The notes beneath the pieces are model-generated. The model was not told the DNA's origin. It did not search any database and was given only the letters and a program-made list of their open reading frames with translations. 64,000 nt of DNA, taken from contig NZ_CP044543.1 in the NCBI RefSeq assembly GCF_008932115.1, positions 2,362,501 to 2,426,500 of the forward strand, given 5' to 3'. This DNA comes from Bradyrhizobium betae (GTDB taxonomy: Bacteria; Pseudomonadota; Alphaproteobacteria; Rhizobiales; Xanthobacteraceae). Numbering within the stretch: the first letter of the stretch is position 1; each line of letters begins with the position of its first letter. The translations under genes and the position numbers were made by a program. This document shows positions 20,406 to 29,611 of the stretch, piece after piece.

Positions 20406-21017
20406 ATGTCGGAAATCACCCTCCCCTCCGTCACCACAGCCAAGGGCGACCTCTGGGTGTTCGGCTACGGCTCCCTGATGTGGCGGCCGGGCTTCGAATT
20501 TACGGAACGCGTCCCGGCGCGGCTGGTCGGCGAGCATCGCGCGCTCTGTGTCTATTCCTTCGTGCATCGCGGCACGCCGGAAAAGCCGGGGCTGGTGCTG
20601 GGGCTCGACCGCGGCGGTGCCTGCCGCGGCATCGCCTTCCGCGTCGCCGAAAAGAACCGCACCGACGTCGTCGCCTATCTGCGCGCGCGCGAGCAGGTCA
20701 CCTCGGTCTATCGCGAAGTGATGCGCTCGGTGTGGCTGGAGGGCGACGCGCGGCAGCGCGTTTCCGCGCTCGTCTATGTCGTCGACCGCGGCCATACGCA
20801 GTATGCCGGCCGCCTGTCGCTCGCCGATCAGCATCGCCACGTGCTCCAGGGCCACGGCCAGTCCGGCGCCAACCGCGATTATGTCACCGCGACGGTGAAG
20901 GCGATCGAGGCCGAAGGTTTTCGCGATACGCAATTGCATCAGCTCGCATTGATGCTGCATGGCGAGGCGCATTCCCCGCACGCTCCGGCTCCCGCGGAGG
21001 ATCGAGAAAGCCGCTAG
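20406..21017 (+). CDS. Gamma-glutamylcyclotransferase, ChaC-like
   Basis: 203 residues from ATG 20406; earlier in-frame starts (GTG 20397, ATG 20307) are possible but add sequence outside the family. The family motif WVFGYGSLMWRPGF lies at about 17-30; the catalytic Glu is in the YLRAREQV stretch near 97; GYGS forms the loop that binds the gamma-glutamyl group. ChaC enzymes split glutathione to 5-oxoproline and Cys-Gly in the cytosol. The 3' end overlaps the convergent plsC stop by 4 bases. Confidence 0.88.
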   Translation: MSEITLPSVTTAKGDLWVFGYGSLMWRPGFEFTERVPARLVGEHRALCVYSFVHRGTPEKPGLVLGLDRGGACRGIAFRVAEKNRTDVVAYLRAREQVTSVYREVMRSVWLEGDARQRVSALVYVVDRGHTQYAGRLSLADQHRHVLQGHGQSGANRDYVTATVKAIEAEGFRDTQLHQLALMLHGEAHSPHAPAPAEDRESR

Positions 21018-21787
21018 CTCTCCGACGGCGCGTAGCTCGGCGAGGCGCCGATGAGCTGCTCCTGCTCCTTGCGGCCCGCTTCGACGAGGCGGCCGGTCGC
21101 GTCTTCGATAGCGGTTTGCACGCGGAAGAGAAACTCGTCCTTCGGCAGGCCCGATGGCAGCGGATCGAGGAACTCCACCACCAGCGTGCCGGGATAGCGC
21201 ATGAAGGTGCGGCGCGGCCAGAACAGGCCGGAATTGAGCGCGATCGGCAGGCACTGCACGCCGCAGGACGAATAGATCTGCGCGAAGCCGGTCTTGTAGT
21301 CGGGCGGAGCGCCCGGCGCGCGGCGCGTGCCTTCCGGAAAGATCACGAGCTGCCCGCCGCCGCGCACCGCATCGCGCGCACGGCGCGTCATGTCCAGCAG
21401 CGCCTTCACGCCGGCCTTGCGGTCGATCGCGATCATCCCGGTCTTGACCAGGAACTGCCCGAACACCGGGATTTGCATGAGCTGGCGCTTGAGGATGAAG
21501 ATCGGGCGATTGAAGAAGCCCGGCAGCACGAAGGTCTCCCAGAACGATTGATGCTTGGCCACGATCACCAGTGGTCCCTGCGGGATCTTCTCCTGCCCGC
21601 GGAATTCCACCTTGATGTTGCAGACCACCCGCATCAGGAACAGCGTCGCCTGCGCCCACCATTTCGCGACCGTCAGCATGGCGCGCGGCGGCAATGCGAA
21701 GGTCGGCAGCGCCACGATCGCGAGGCACACCAGCACGGTGTAGAACAGCACGTTGAACACGAGCGAGCGCAGGAAAATCAAGAACAT
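21014..21787 (-). CDS. plsC: 1-acyl-sn-glycerol-3-phosphate acyltransferase (PlsC family)
   Basis: 257 residues from ATG 21787 with GGAG 5 bases upstream; a TTG at 21826 would add 13. Two N-terminal membrane helices (about 4-30 and 40-60) precede the acyltransferase domain. The first motif reads KHQSFWET, that is H-x4-E in place of H-x4-D, a variant also known in other PlsC proteins. The substrate motif FPEGTRR is intact, followed by PIALNSG. It adds the second acyl chain in phosphatidic acid synthesis at the inner membrane. It follows the YdcF gene by 46 bases. Confidence 0.92.
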   Translation of the reverse strand: MFLIFLRSLVFNVLFYTVLVCLAIVALPTFALPPRAMLTVAKWWAQATLFLMRVVCNIKVEFRGQEKIPQGPLVIVAKHQSFWETFVLPGFFNRPIFILKRQLMQIPVFGQFLVKTGMIAIDRKAGVKALLDMTRRARDAVRGGGQLVIFPEGTRRAPGAPPDYKTGFAQIYSSCGVQCLPIALNSGLFWPRRTFMRYPGTLVVEFLDPLPSGLPKDEFLFRVQTAIEDATGRLVEAGRKEQEQLIGASPSYAPSES

Positions 21788-21833
21788 CGACGCTCCGAAT
21801 AATTTGCCGATTAATTTGCCGATCAATTACCGG

Positions 21834-22538
21834 TCAATTGGCCTGTGCGGTGGCGGGCCGCTTCTGCTGCAGCCCGGGAGGCTGCTCCGACATCTCGGGC
21901 GAAAGGTCAATCCCGAAATCCTCCAGCCTCACCCTGAGCTCGGCCGCGATGTACTTGACATATTCGGACATCAGCAGCCGCAGCGTCGAGGCCGAGGTCC
22001 ACCACGGCTCCTCGCGCCATTTGTCCCCGACCACCGCGAACGGGATCAGTGTCGCCTCTGGCATCGCGTGCGAGAATTCCACCAGCGCGCGCGGCATGTG
22101 GTAGTTCGAGGTGACCACGATCAGCGATTTGAAGCCGCGCCCCTCGGCCCAACGCCGCGCCTCGGCCGCGTTGCCGCGGGTCGAGACCGCGGTGCGATCG
22201 AGATCGACGCAGCAATGCATGAAGGACTGGTTCTCCGGCAACGTCCGCGAGATGTCGCTTGCCGTCGAGGTCGGATGCACGCCCGAAATCAGCAGTCGCT
22301 TGCCGTAGCCGGCCGCCAGCAGCTCCATCGCATCCGACACCCGCGAAGAGCCGCCGGTCAGCACCACGATGCCGTCCGCCTTGCGGTCCGGCGCGATCTC
22401 GGCGCCGCGCAATTGCGACAGGAACGCGACGAACCCCGCCGCCGCGCCGACGAAGACGAGCGCGATCGTCGATACCAATGCCGCGCGCAGCCAGCCGCGC
22501 GGCAATTTCGGCGATCGATCGTCGGTCGGCGAGGTCAT
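21834..22538 (-). CDS. YdcF/SanA-family (DUF218) protein
   Basis: 234 residues from ATG 22538 (MTSPTDDRSP). The longer open frame back to 22766 runs through a palindromic repeat and is not coding. One membrane helix (about 19-41) is followed by the DUF218 domain: DGIVVLTGGSSRVSDAMEL, GKRLLISGVHPT and IVVTSNYHMPRALVEF. ElyC/SanA relatives act in envelope or cell-wall polymer metabolism, but the chemistry is unknown. It lies between ftsX and plsC on the same strand. Confidence 0.88.
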   Translation of the reverse strand: MTSPTDDRSPKLPRGWLRAALVSTIALVFVGAAAGFVAFLSQLRGAEIAPDRKADGIVVLTGGSSRVSDAMELLAAGYGKRLLISGVHPTSTASDISRTLPENQSFMHCCVDLDRTAVSTRGNAAEARRWAEGRGFKSLIVVTSNYHMPRALVEFSHAMPEATLIPFAVVGDKWREEPWWTSASTLRLLMSEYVKYIAAELRVRLEDFGIDLSPEMSEQPPGLQQKRPATAQAN

Positions 22539-22605
22539 GTGATGTCGGTGATCCCTTCCCCGGATGATTTTAGGACGTTTTGAGGCGAAGTGGAGTCCGG
22601 TTTCT

Positions 22606-22754
22606 TCACCCTCTCCCCTTGTGGGAGAGGGTGGCTCGCCGCTAAGCGGCGAGACGGGTGAGGGGTTCTCTCCGCGAATGATCTTGCACTGAGTACGCGG
22701 AGAGACCCCCTCATCCGGCGCTCCGCGCCACCTTCTCCCACAAGGGGAGAAGGA
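22606..22754. repeat. Palindromic repeat (CTCTCCCCTTGTGGGAGAG type)
   Basis: About 150 bases: a left hairpin CACCCTCTCCCC/GGGAGAGGGTG and an outer arm CTCCCCTTGTGGGAG matched at the right end by CTCCCACAAGGGGAG. Inner arms GCCGCTAAGCGGCG and GCGGAGAGACC also fold. Elements of this type are scattered through Bradyrhizobium genomes. It separates ftsX from the YdcF gene. Confidence 0.8.
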
Positions 22755-22766
22755 AGAAAACTGCAC

Positions 22767-23735
22767 TCAATCCACATCATTCAGCGTCGCGAACAGCGTC
22801 TGGCGCGAGGCGACGGCCGTGATGGCGCCGATCAGCACCGCCTGCACCGCGAGCACGGCATAGCCGGACGGCCGCAGCGAGAAGGTGCCGAGCAGCGCGG
22901 CGAACTGGTCGCCCACGGGGGTTCCGGAAAACCAGCCGGCGATCGACTCGGAGAAGCCGAACACCAGCATGGCGGCGCCGCCGCCGATCACGCCGCCTTC
23001 CAGGCCGAGCCTGAGGAAATGGCGAAGGAAGCGATTGGCGATGTAACGGTCGCCGGCGCCGACGAAATGCAGCACCTCGACGATCGGGCGGTTCGCCGCC
23101 ATGGCGCCGCGAGTCGCGAACGAGACCGAGATGATGGTGGCGACGATGACGAGCGCGAGAATGCCGAGACCCGCGAGCACCGTGGCGTTGGTCATCGAGC
23201 GCATTCGTTCGATCCAGGCGCGGTGATCGTCGACGCTGGCGCTTGGGGCCGCCTGGGTCACGCGGGCGCGCAAGGCGCCGAGATCGAGCGCCGTGCCCGG
23301 CTGCACGCGCGCGATGATCAGGCGCGGCACCGGCAGATCGTCCATCGACAATCCGGTGCCGAGCCAGGGCTCGAGCAGCTTGCCGCTCTCGTCCTTGGTA
23401 AACGGTTTGACTTCGACGATGCCGGCTTGTGCGCGCATCGCCTCGGTCACCGCCGCGGTGTCGCGATCGAGATCGCGGCCGGTCTGCGGGCGGACCTGGA
23501 TGGTGATTTCGCTCGCGACATCCGACTGCCATTCGGCGGCGGAGGCGCTGACCAGCAGCACCGTGCCCGTGGTCATCGACGCCAGGAACGTCATGATGGC
23601 GACGACGGCGACCAGCGCGCGGCCCTGGATCGAGGCGCGCGGCACGATCGGCGACATGTTGCGCGCCCTGGCCGGAAGCTGCGGACGCTCTTGTCCGAGG
23701 TCGACCAGCACGCCGCGCTCATCGGTCCTACTCAT
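22767..23735 (-). CDS. ftsX: Cell division protein FtsX
   Basis: 322 residues. FtsX fold: cytoplasmic N-terminus, TM1 (about 39-63), a large periplasmic loop (about 65-180) that couples to cell-wall hydrolases, and three more helices (about 185-210, 235-262, 285-312). It partners FtsE as the ABC-type machine that switches septal peptidoglycan hydrolysis on. Its ATG (23735) overlaps the last codons of ftsE by 8 bases, so the pair is cotranslated. Confidence 0.93.
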   Translation of the reverse strand: MSRTDERGVLVDLGQERPQLPARARNMSPIVPRASIQGRALVAVVAIMTFLASMTTGTVLLVSASAAEWQSDVASEITIQVRPQTGRDLDRDTAAVTEAMRAQAGIVEVKPFTKDESGKLLEPWLGTGLSMDDLPVPRLIIARVQPGTALDLGALRARVTQAAPSASVDDHRAWIERMRSMTNATVLAGLGILALVIVATIISVSFATRGAMAANRPIVEVLHFVGAGDRYIANRFLRHFLRLGLEGGVIGGGAAMLVFGFSESIAGWFSGTPVGDQFAALLGTFSLRPSGYAVLAVQAVLIGAITAVASRQTLFATLNDVD

Positions 23736-24387
23736 AGACGTGCAGCCGCCCCTGATGCAGCACGAAGCGACGCGCCTCGTACTGGTCCATCAGGGCAATG
23801 TCGTGGGTGGCGATGATGACGGCCGTGCCGGACTTGTTGAGCTCGATGAAGAGCCGCAGCAGGCGGCGCCCGAGCGTCGGATCGACGCTGCCGGTCGGCT
23901 CGTCCGCGAGCAGGAGCTGCGGCCGCGAGATCACAGCGCGCGCGATCGCGGCACGCTGCTTCTCGCCGCCGGACAGGATCGGCGGCAACGCGTCCATGCG
24001 CTCGCCAAGCCCGACCCATTTCAGGAGGTCGATGACCTCCTTGCGGTAGCTCGACTCGCTGCGGCCCATGACGCGGAACGGCAGGGCCACGTTCTCATAC
24101 GTCGTCATGTGGTCGAGCAGGCGGAAATCCTGAAGCACGATGCCGATGCGCTTGCGCAAATCCGCGATCTCGTCCTTGCCGAGTTGCGAGACGTCGTGGC
24201 CGAACAGATTGACGAGGCCCCGCGTCGGCCGGTGCGACAGAAACAACAGGCGCAGCAATGACGTCTTGCCGGCGCCGGACGGGCCGGTGAGGAATTGGAA
24301 CGAATGCGCCGGGATCTGGAAATTGAGGTCGCGCAGGATCTCCGGCCCCAGACCGTAACGCAATCCGACATTTTCGAACCGAACCAA
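23728..24387 (-). CDS. ftsE: Cell division ATP-binding protein FtsE
   Basis: 219 residues from a TTG start (24387) with GGAG 6 bases upstream, giving MVRFENVGLRYG, the normal FtsE N-terminus; the frame to 24438 is longer than the family. Walker A GPSGAGKTSLL (about 36-46), Q-loop VLQDFRLLDH, signature LSGGEKQR (near 138), Walker B LLLADEPTGSVD and switch His THDIALMD are all intact. It supplies ATP hydrolysis for FtsX at the septum. Confidence 0.95.
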   Translation of the reverse strand: MVRFENVGLRYGLGPEILRDLNFQIPAHSFQFLTGPSGAGKTSLLRLLFLSHRPTRGLVNLFGHDVSQLGKDEIADLRKRIGIVLQDFRLLDHMTTYENVALPFRVMGRSESSYRKEVIDLLKWVGLGERMDALPPILSGGEKQRAAIARAVISRPQLLLADEPTGSVDPTLGRRLLRLFIELNKSGTAVIIATHDIALMDQYEARRFVLHQGRLHVYE

Positions 24388-24568
24388 GTTCAGCTCCGTT
24401 CGAGAGGTGGCGACAGCCGCGCCGCGACGCTCCGCCACACGCGATCAAGGGGTTGTGCGGCCGTTATGGTTTCCGGTTCGTTAACGGTCGGCCTGTAGCA
24501 TTTGGGGTGCCCGGCTCTCCCGGACCGGGGCATCGTCAAGACCTGTCCGTGCATCAAGGCTCGTGTCC

Positions 24569-25447
24569 ATGCATATCGTCTGCCCCCATTGTACGACATC
24601 CTACGCCATCAAGCTTGGAAGCCTCGGGGCGAACGGCCGGACGGTCCGTTGCTCCCGCTGCAAGGAGACCTGGGTCGCCTATGCAGAGGATGCCATCGAG
24701 GAGGCCTCCGTCCCGGCCATGGCCGCCGCCAGCCGGGGCAACGACCAGTCCGACCTCGCCGCAGAGTGGAACTCCTACGCCGAGGACGACGGCGCCGCCG
24801 ATACGCCTGTTGTCGACAGCCCATCGATCGCCAGCGACTGGCCGGCCGAGGATGCCAAGGAGATCGAGGACGAGTGGTCAGCGGCCGCCCGTGCCGCCGA
24901 GGAAGACGTCGCCGGCGCGCAGCACCAATCCTGGTTCCGTAGCCTGTTCCCCCGTCGCGGCGCGCGGGTCAGCCGCCCGTTCGCCACCACGGCTCCGCGA
25001 AAATCCTATTTCGGCCTGCCGGCCGCCTGCGCCGCCATGGGCGCGCTGGTGCTGGCGCTGGTGATCTGGCGCGGCGACATGGTGCGGCTGCTGCCGCAGA
25101 CGGCGGCTTTCTACAAGATGGTCGGCTTTGAGGTGAACCTGCGCGGGCTGGCCTTCAGGGACGTCAAGCTCTCCAGCGAGACCGTGGAGGGTAAACAGGT
25201 ATTGGTGATCGAGGGCGTCATCGTCGGCCAGGGCAAGAAGCCGCTCGATATCCCGCGCTTGCGCTTTGCGGTGCGCGACGCGCAGGGCGCCGAAATCTAC
25301 GCCTGGAATACCGTGCTGGAGCAGACCGTGCTGCAGCCCGGCGAGCGCGCTTTCTTCCGGTCGCGCCTCGCCTCGCCGCCGCCGGAGGGCCGCAATATCG
25401 ACGTTCGCTTCTTCAACCGGCGCGACATTTCCGGCGGCAGCGTATAA
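24569..25447 (+). CDS. Zinc-ribbon membrane protein (MJ0042 finger, DUF3426-like)
   Basis: 292 residues from ATG 24569; GTG 24563 is too close to the upstream AAGG. The N-terminal zinc ribbon has CPHC (5-8) and CSRC (28-31), with the MJ0042 pattern around RTVRCSRCKETW. An acidic Ala-rich linker (about 40-120) precedes one membrane helix (about 150-171). The C-terminal periplasmic domain (about 185-280) is DUF3426-like. The function is unknown; alphaproteobacteria carry it next to ftsE. It is divergent from ftsEX and 50 bases before cpdR. Confidence 0.87.
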   Translation: MHIVCPHCTTSYAIKLGSLGANGRTVRCSRCKETWVAYAEDAIEEASVPAMAAASRGNDQSDLAAEWNSYAEDDGAADTPVVDSPSIASDWPAEDAKEIEDEWSAAARAAEEDVAGAQHQSWFRSLFPRRGARVSRPFATTAPRKSYFGLPAACAAMGALVLALVIWRGDMVRLLPQTAAFYKMVGFEVNLRGLAFRDVKLSSETVEGKQVLVIEGVIVGQGKKPLDIPRLRFAVRDAQGAEIYAWNTVLEQTVLQPGERAFFRSRLASPPPEGRNIDVRFFNRRDISGGSV

Positions 25448-25497
25448 TCAGCGACGCAGGGTCCCGCACGGGAAGGCGCGTCCCAAGGGTTGGTCTG

Positions 25498-25872
25498 ATG
25501 CCGAAAGTCTTGATCGCCGACGACGAGGATTCGATGCGCCAGCTGGTGGCGCGCGCCATCGCCATGGACGGCCACCAGACCGTCACCGCGCAGGACGGCG
25601 CCGAGGCGCTGGAGATCCTGACCCGCGAGGACGGCGCGTTCGATCTCCTGCTCACCGACATCCAGATGCCGGTGATGGACGGCATCGCACTCGCCCTCTC
25701 CGTCGCGCGCGATTTCCCGGATCTGACCATTTTGCTGATGACCGGATTTGCCGATCAGCGCGAGCGCGCCTCGAACCTGAACGCGCTGGTGCATGACGTC
25801 GTGACGAAACCGTTCTCGGTCGCGGACATCCGCACCGCGGTGGCGGACGCGCTGGCGGCGAAGAGGGGCTAG
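25498..25872 (+). CDS. cpdR: Single-domain response regulator CpdR
   Basis: 124 residues, a lone receiver domain with no output module. Acidic pocket ADDED (Asp8, Asp9), phosphorylation site LLLTDIQMP (Asp54), Thr82 and VTKPF (Lys104) are all in place. The stretch ILLMTGFADQRERA and the context after the zinc-ribbon gene match CpdR of Caulobacter, where the unphosphorylated form recruits ClpXP to degrade cell-cycle proteins. The same role here is inference from the family. Confidence 0.87.
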   Translation: MPKVLIADDEDSMRQLVARAIAMDGHQTVTAQDGAEALEILTREDGAFDLLLTDIQMPVMDGIALALSVARDFPDLTILLMTGFADQRERASNLNALVHDVVTKPFSVADIRTAVADALAAKRG

Positions 25873-25900
25873 CGGCGGGACTGTGTGCCCTGCATTCCGC

Positions 25901-26006
25901 TGTCATGCCCCGGCTTGACCGGGGCATCCAGTACGCTGTGGCTTCTCGGTTCAATCACAGTCGTCTCTGGAATACTGGATGGCCCGATTAAATCGGGCGA
26001 TGACAC
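25901..26006. repeat. Palindromic intergenic repeat (TGTCATGCCCCGGCTTGACC type)
   Basis: About 106 bases between the convergent cpdR and the TIGR02302 C-terminal gene. The left arm TCATGCCCCGGCTTGACCGG and the internal pair TCCAGTA / TACTGGA give a long imperfect hairpin that closes near CGGGCGATGACA. It may also terminate both genes. Confidence 0.75.
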
Positions 26007-26017
26007 CGGATGTAGCG

Positions 26018-26908
26018 TCAGAAGTCCTTCAGCAAGCGCTCGAGATAATCGAGCTCGATCTGCGGACGGGCGGGATCGCTCAGGCGGCGGCGGAGCTCTT
26101 CGAGGATGCGGCGGGCGCGCTGGGCGTCGATCTCGCCGGGAATCTTGACCGTGTAGTCGTCGCTATATTCCTTGCCGCGGAGCGGCCGGCCCAACGGGTC
26201 GGTCCGTTCGCCGTTACCCTGCTGGCGTCCGACAGCCTGGCCGGGGCCCTCGCCGTCGCCCGGCTCCTGGCCTTCGCCCTGTTGCTGCCCGCCCATCGAG
26301 TCGGCCAGATCCTGCATGCCCTTGCGCAGGGCGTCGATGGCCTTGCCCTGCGATGTCGCCGCGCCGTCGGAATCGCCCTCGCCGATCTGATTGCCGGCGT
26401 CGCCCATGGCGTTCTCGGCAGCGTCGAAGCCGTCATCGCCATCCTGGTCGCCGTCCTGACCCTGCTGTCCTTGTTGGCCCTGCTGCCCCGGCTGCTTCTG
26501 CCCGCGCTGGCCCTTCTGACCATCCTGCTGCAGGCCCATCTCGGCGAGCTTCTTCTTGAGGGCCTCGAGCCGCTTCTTCAATTGCTCCTGCCGGCCCTGA
26601 GTATCCTGAGATCCCTCGCGCTGGGCCGATGGATCGTTCGGATCGGGATAGAGATATTTCTCCATGTCCCGGATGGCCTTGGACTGCTGGCCGACGCTGT
26701 CGTCCGCGTTCTTGTCCTTCAGGCTGTCGGCGGATTGCTTCATCGACCGATCGGCACTGTCGAGCAGCGCGTCCAGACTCTTCTGATCGGCGCGCGACGA
26801 CTGGGCCAGGCAGAGCGAAGCCGTGGAACAGGATAGCGCCAGGGCGAGGCATGCCGTCGCAAGCCCTCCCCGTGTCGTCCCGTTGTGCCAGATCGAGATG
26901 TGCTTCAT
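26018..26908 (-). CDS. Exported protein, C-terminal half of TIGR02302/DUF4175 (separate gene)
   Basis: 296 residues from ATG 26908 with AGGGGAG about 10 bases upstream. It begins with a signal peptide (about 1-35, CLALALSCSTASLCLAQ). A helical part (about 40-130) and a Gln/Gly/Asp-rich low-complexity region (about 120-230, QKGQRGQKQPGQQGQQ) follow, then the conserved TIGR02302 end: DPLGRPLRG, VKIPGEIDAQRARRILEELRRR and LDYLERLLKDF. In most relatives this is the C-terminus of one 800-900-residue protein. Here it starts 3 bases after the stop of the N-terminal gene. The function of the family is unknown. Confidence 0.78.
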   Translation of the reverse strand: MKHISIWHNGTTRGGLATACLALALSCSTASLCLAQSSRADQKSLDALLDSADRSMKQSADSLKDKNADDSVGQQSKAIRDMEKYLYPDPNDPSAQREGSQDTQGRQEQLKKRLEALKKKLAEMGLQQDGQKGQRGQKQPGQQGQQGQQGQDGDQDGDDGFDAAENAMGDAGNQIGEGDSDGAATSQGKAIDALRKGMQDLADSMGGQQQGEGQEPGDGEGPGQAVGRQQGNGERTDPLGRPLRGKEYSDDYTVKIPGEIDAQRARRILEELRRRLSDPARPQIELDYLERLLKDF

Positions 26909-26911
26909 GAG

Positions 26912-29041
26912 CTATCTGCTCCCCTGGGATTCACGCCAGGTCTTGAGCTCTTCACGCAAGGCTTCCTGCTGCTTTGCCAGATCCTGCAGCTGATCGCTGG
27001 TGGCGCCACGGGTCTTCTGCCGCAGTTCCCTCGATTTGCGCAGGATCTCCGCGACCTTGGGCGGCAGAGGCTTGGTACGCGGACCGCGCTTGGCGTCCTT
27101 GCTCTGGCGGTCGGTTTCGTCCCGAAGCGCGTTCTGCTCGCGGAGCAGATCGTTGAGCTCGCGCGCGATCTCGTCCATCTCGCGCTGTTCGGCGCTGGGC
27201 GGCCCCGGGGGCCGCTCCAGCAAACGCGCCAGCCGGTCCAGCTCGCGCGCAGCCGCGTCGCGGTTGCCGCGCTGGATCAGCCGCTCGATCCGCTTCATCT
27301 GGTCGTCGAGGCCGACGGCCGGCCGTGCCAGCGGATTGTTGCGCATCTGCTGCGCATACTGGCGCATGTAATTGTCCAGCGCGGTCCGCAGATTGTCCAT
27401 GAGCTTCTTGAGCTCTTCGTCGCTGGCGCCGCGCTGAAGCGCCTGCTTGAGCGCATCCTGCGCCGCGCGCAGCGCCTTGGCGACGTCGCTGATGTTGCCG
27501 TCCTCGATCGTCACCGCCAGCGCCCACAGGCTCGCCACGACCTCGCGCAGGGAATCGTCGGTGCGCGCCGCCTCGAGCTGGCGCGCGACGCTGTGGAGGC
27601 CGAGATACTGGCCGGCTTCCGGTGTGAACATCTCGGGCGCGATCATCAGCGCGTCGAGCGCGGTGTAGACGTCGGAATTCCTGTTGGCGTCGAGCGCGAG
27701 GATGCGGCGCTGCTCGATCAGCGCGCGGGCCAGCGGCTTGGTGAACAGCCGCCCCGGCAGGCGCATGTTGAAGGGTTCACTCTTCGCTTCGTTGCCGGCC
27801 TCGTCCTTGGCGGTGAGCGTCAACGTAACGTCCGCGCCGGAATAGGGATCCTCGCTGAGGTCCTTCACCGTCTGGCCGACGCCGTTGCGGGTCCGCGCAT
27901 TGGGCAGCGTCAGCGGGAATTGCGGCGGCTGGTATAGCGGCCGCGCGGCCTTGCCGTCGGTATCCCTGGTCGCGTCCTTGGCCCCTTCCGTGCCGTCGGC
28001 GGCGCGCGGAACGATCTGCGCGGCGGCGCCGGTGACGCCGTAATCGTCCTCGATCTTGTAGGAGAGCTGCAACGCGCCATAGGCCTGACGTTCGGGATCC
28101 TTGGCGAGCGCGATCGTCGGCGCGCGGTCTGGCATCGCCGTGAAGGCCCATTGCGGCTGGCCCGAGGGCGCGCGGACATGCGCGCTGCCGTCGCCCGCGA
28201 TGGTGAAATGCTTCTCGTTGGTGCCCTTCGGCGCGGCCTCGGTGGGCACGACCTCCTTGAGGCCGCCGGAGATGGCGACGTCCAGACTGCCGCCCGACGA
28301 GCGCACGATCAGGGTCGAGCCGGCGGGCACCGCGAGCGGACCGCTGGCGGGCAGCGCCGCGGCTTCCTTGTTGGCGGCGGACAGTATGATCGGCGGCTTG
28401 CCGGTGTAGAGCGGCGGGCTGACCCAAGCATCGACGCGGACGTTGGTCGGTGCCAGCACGCCGTTCCAGTCGAACGCGGCCCCGAGCCGCATCGCGCGCT
28501 CGCTGCCGGCGGCGAAGAAGGTCGCGACCAGCATCACCATGACCAGCGCCCGCAGCGCCCAGGGATCATGCAAGGCAAGGCGCGGATGCGGCAGACCGGC
28601 ACGGATACGCTTGAGCGAGGCCAGCGTGCGCTCGCGCTGCGCCTGCCACAGCGCCCGCGCGATCGGGTCCTGCGAGGTCAGCGTGTCCGTGAGCGTCGTC
28701 GCCGGGCGGTGCCGGATGCCGGAGCCGCGGTCGAGCCGGGCCAGAGCCTCTTCGCGAGCCGGCCATCGGAAACGAATCAGGGGAGCAAGGGCGGCAATTG
28801 CGATGCCGGCAAAGAGGACGAGACCAATGGCCCGGACGACCGACGGCAGCGCCAGCCACAGACCGGCCCATGACACCACCAGGAACAGGCCGACAACCGT
28901 CAACAGCCGAGCCAGATGCGGCCAAGCACGCTCCCACGCGATGGCATAAGTAGCCCGTTGCAGGGCCTGCGCCAGCTTCAGCCGCGACAGAGCGTCGCCA
29001 TCGCGGATCGGGTCTGACGGGTCGGGTGTGACGCCGTTCAA
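26912..29041 (-). CDS. TIGR02302/DUF4175 family membrane protein, N-terminal part
   Basis: 709 residues. Two membrane helices near the N-terminus (about 44-66 and 71-92) and one near 168-186 precede a large periplasmic region with Ig-like strands (about 205-420, DYGVTGAAAQI). A long charged coiled-coil-like helical region (about 480-709) ends at AKQQEALREELKTWRESQGSR. The family member normally continues for about 150-200 more residues; here those are encoded by the next gene. The stop is followed after 3 bases by the next ATG, so the two are coexpressed. Confidence 0.82.
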   Translation of the reverse strand: MNGVTPDPSDPIRDGDALSRLKLAQALQRATYAIAWERAWPHLARLLTVVGLFLVVSWAGLWLALPSVVRAIGLVLFAGIAIAALAPLIRFRWPAREEALARLDRGSGIRHRPATTLTDTLTSQDPIARALWQAQRERTLASLKRIRAGLPHPRLALHDPWALRALVMVMLVATFFAAGSERAMRLGAAFDWNGVLAPTNVRVDAWVSPPLYTGKPPIILSAANKEAAALPASGPLAVPAGSTLIVRSSGGSLDVAISGGLKEVVPTEAAPKGTNEKHFTIAGDGSAHVRAPSGQPQWAFTAMPDRAPTIALAKDPERQAYGALQLSYKIEDDYGVTGAAAQIVPRAADGTEGAKDATRDTDGKAARPLYQPPQFPLTLPNARTRNGVGQTVKDLSEDPYSGADVTLTLTAKDEAGNEAKSEPFNMRLPGRLFTKPLARALIEQRRILALDANRNSDVYTALDALMIAPEMFTPEAGQYLGLHSVARQLEAARTDDSLREVVASLWALAVTIEDGNISDVAKALRAAQDALKQALQRGASDEELKKLMDNLRTALDNYMRQYAQQMRNNPLARPAVGLDDQMKRIERLIQRGNRDAAARELDRLARLLERPPGPPSAEQREMDEIARELNDLLREQNALRDETDRQSKDAKRGPRTKPLPPKVAEILRKSRELRQKTRGATSDQLQDLAKQQEALREELKTWRESQGSR

Positions 29042-29207
29042 TCAACTCTCCAGGTTGCCCGGGAGAGAAGCGTACCACAACGGCAGCACTGAGGCATCCG
29101 TTCCGGTACGGGAGAGCCCCCTTTTCCCGCATAACACGAGGACGTGACTGGCCCGCCGCAACCCCGTACTTTCCGCGCCGCCATCCAAGGGAGACAGAGG
29201 GAACGCC

Positions 29208-29591
29208 ATGGACAAGAAGATGCACGACAAGGGCCTGGAAGTCCGCAGAGCGGTGCTGGGCGAGGCCTATGTCAACAACGCCCTGAAGAACGTCGACGAC
29301 TTCAACCGTCCGTTCCAGGAGATGCTCAACGAATATTGCTGGGGCACGGTGTGGGGCCGCGAGGAGTTGCCGCGCAAGACCCGCAGCATGCTCAACGTCG
29401 CCATGATCGCGATCCTCAACCGCCAGCACGAGTTTCGCGCGCATCTGAAGGGCGCGCTCACCAACGGCGTCAGCCGCGACGAAATCCGCGAAATCCTGAT
29501 GCAGGTCGCGATCTATGGCGGCATGCCGGCCGCGGTCGACAGCTTCCGCATCGCGCGTGAGGTGTTCGCGGAGATCGACGGCAAGGCGTGA
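29208..29591 (+). CDS. Carboxymuconolactone decarboxylase family protein
   Basis: 127 residues from ATG 29208 with AGAGGGAA upstream. It matches the CMD/PcaC helical fold: YCWGTVWGREELPRKTRSMLNVAMIA and EIREILMQVAIYGGMPAAVDSFRIA. It lacks the CxxC pair of AhpD-type members (one Cys only), so it is nearer gamma-carboxymuconolactone decarboxylase (PcaC) than a peroxidase. No other protocatechuate gene is adjacent, so the substrate is uncertain. Confidence 0.87.
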   Translation: MDKKMHDKGLEVRRAVLGEAYVNNALKNVDDFNRPFQEMLNEYCWGTVWGREELPRKTRSMLNVAMIAILNRQHEFRAHLKGALTNGVSRDEIREILMQVAIYGGMPAAVDSFRIAREVFAEIDGKA

Positions 29592-29611
29592 GGAGGCCGG
29601 TCTCTCTCCTC

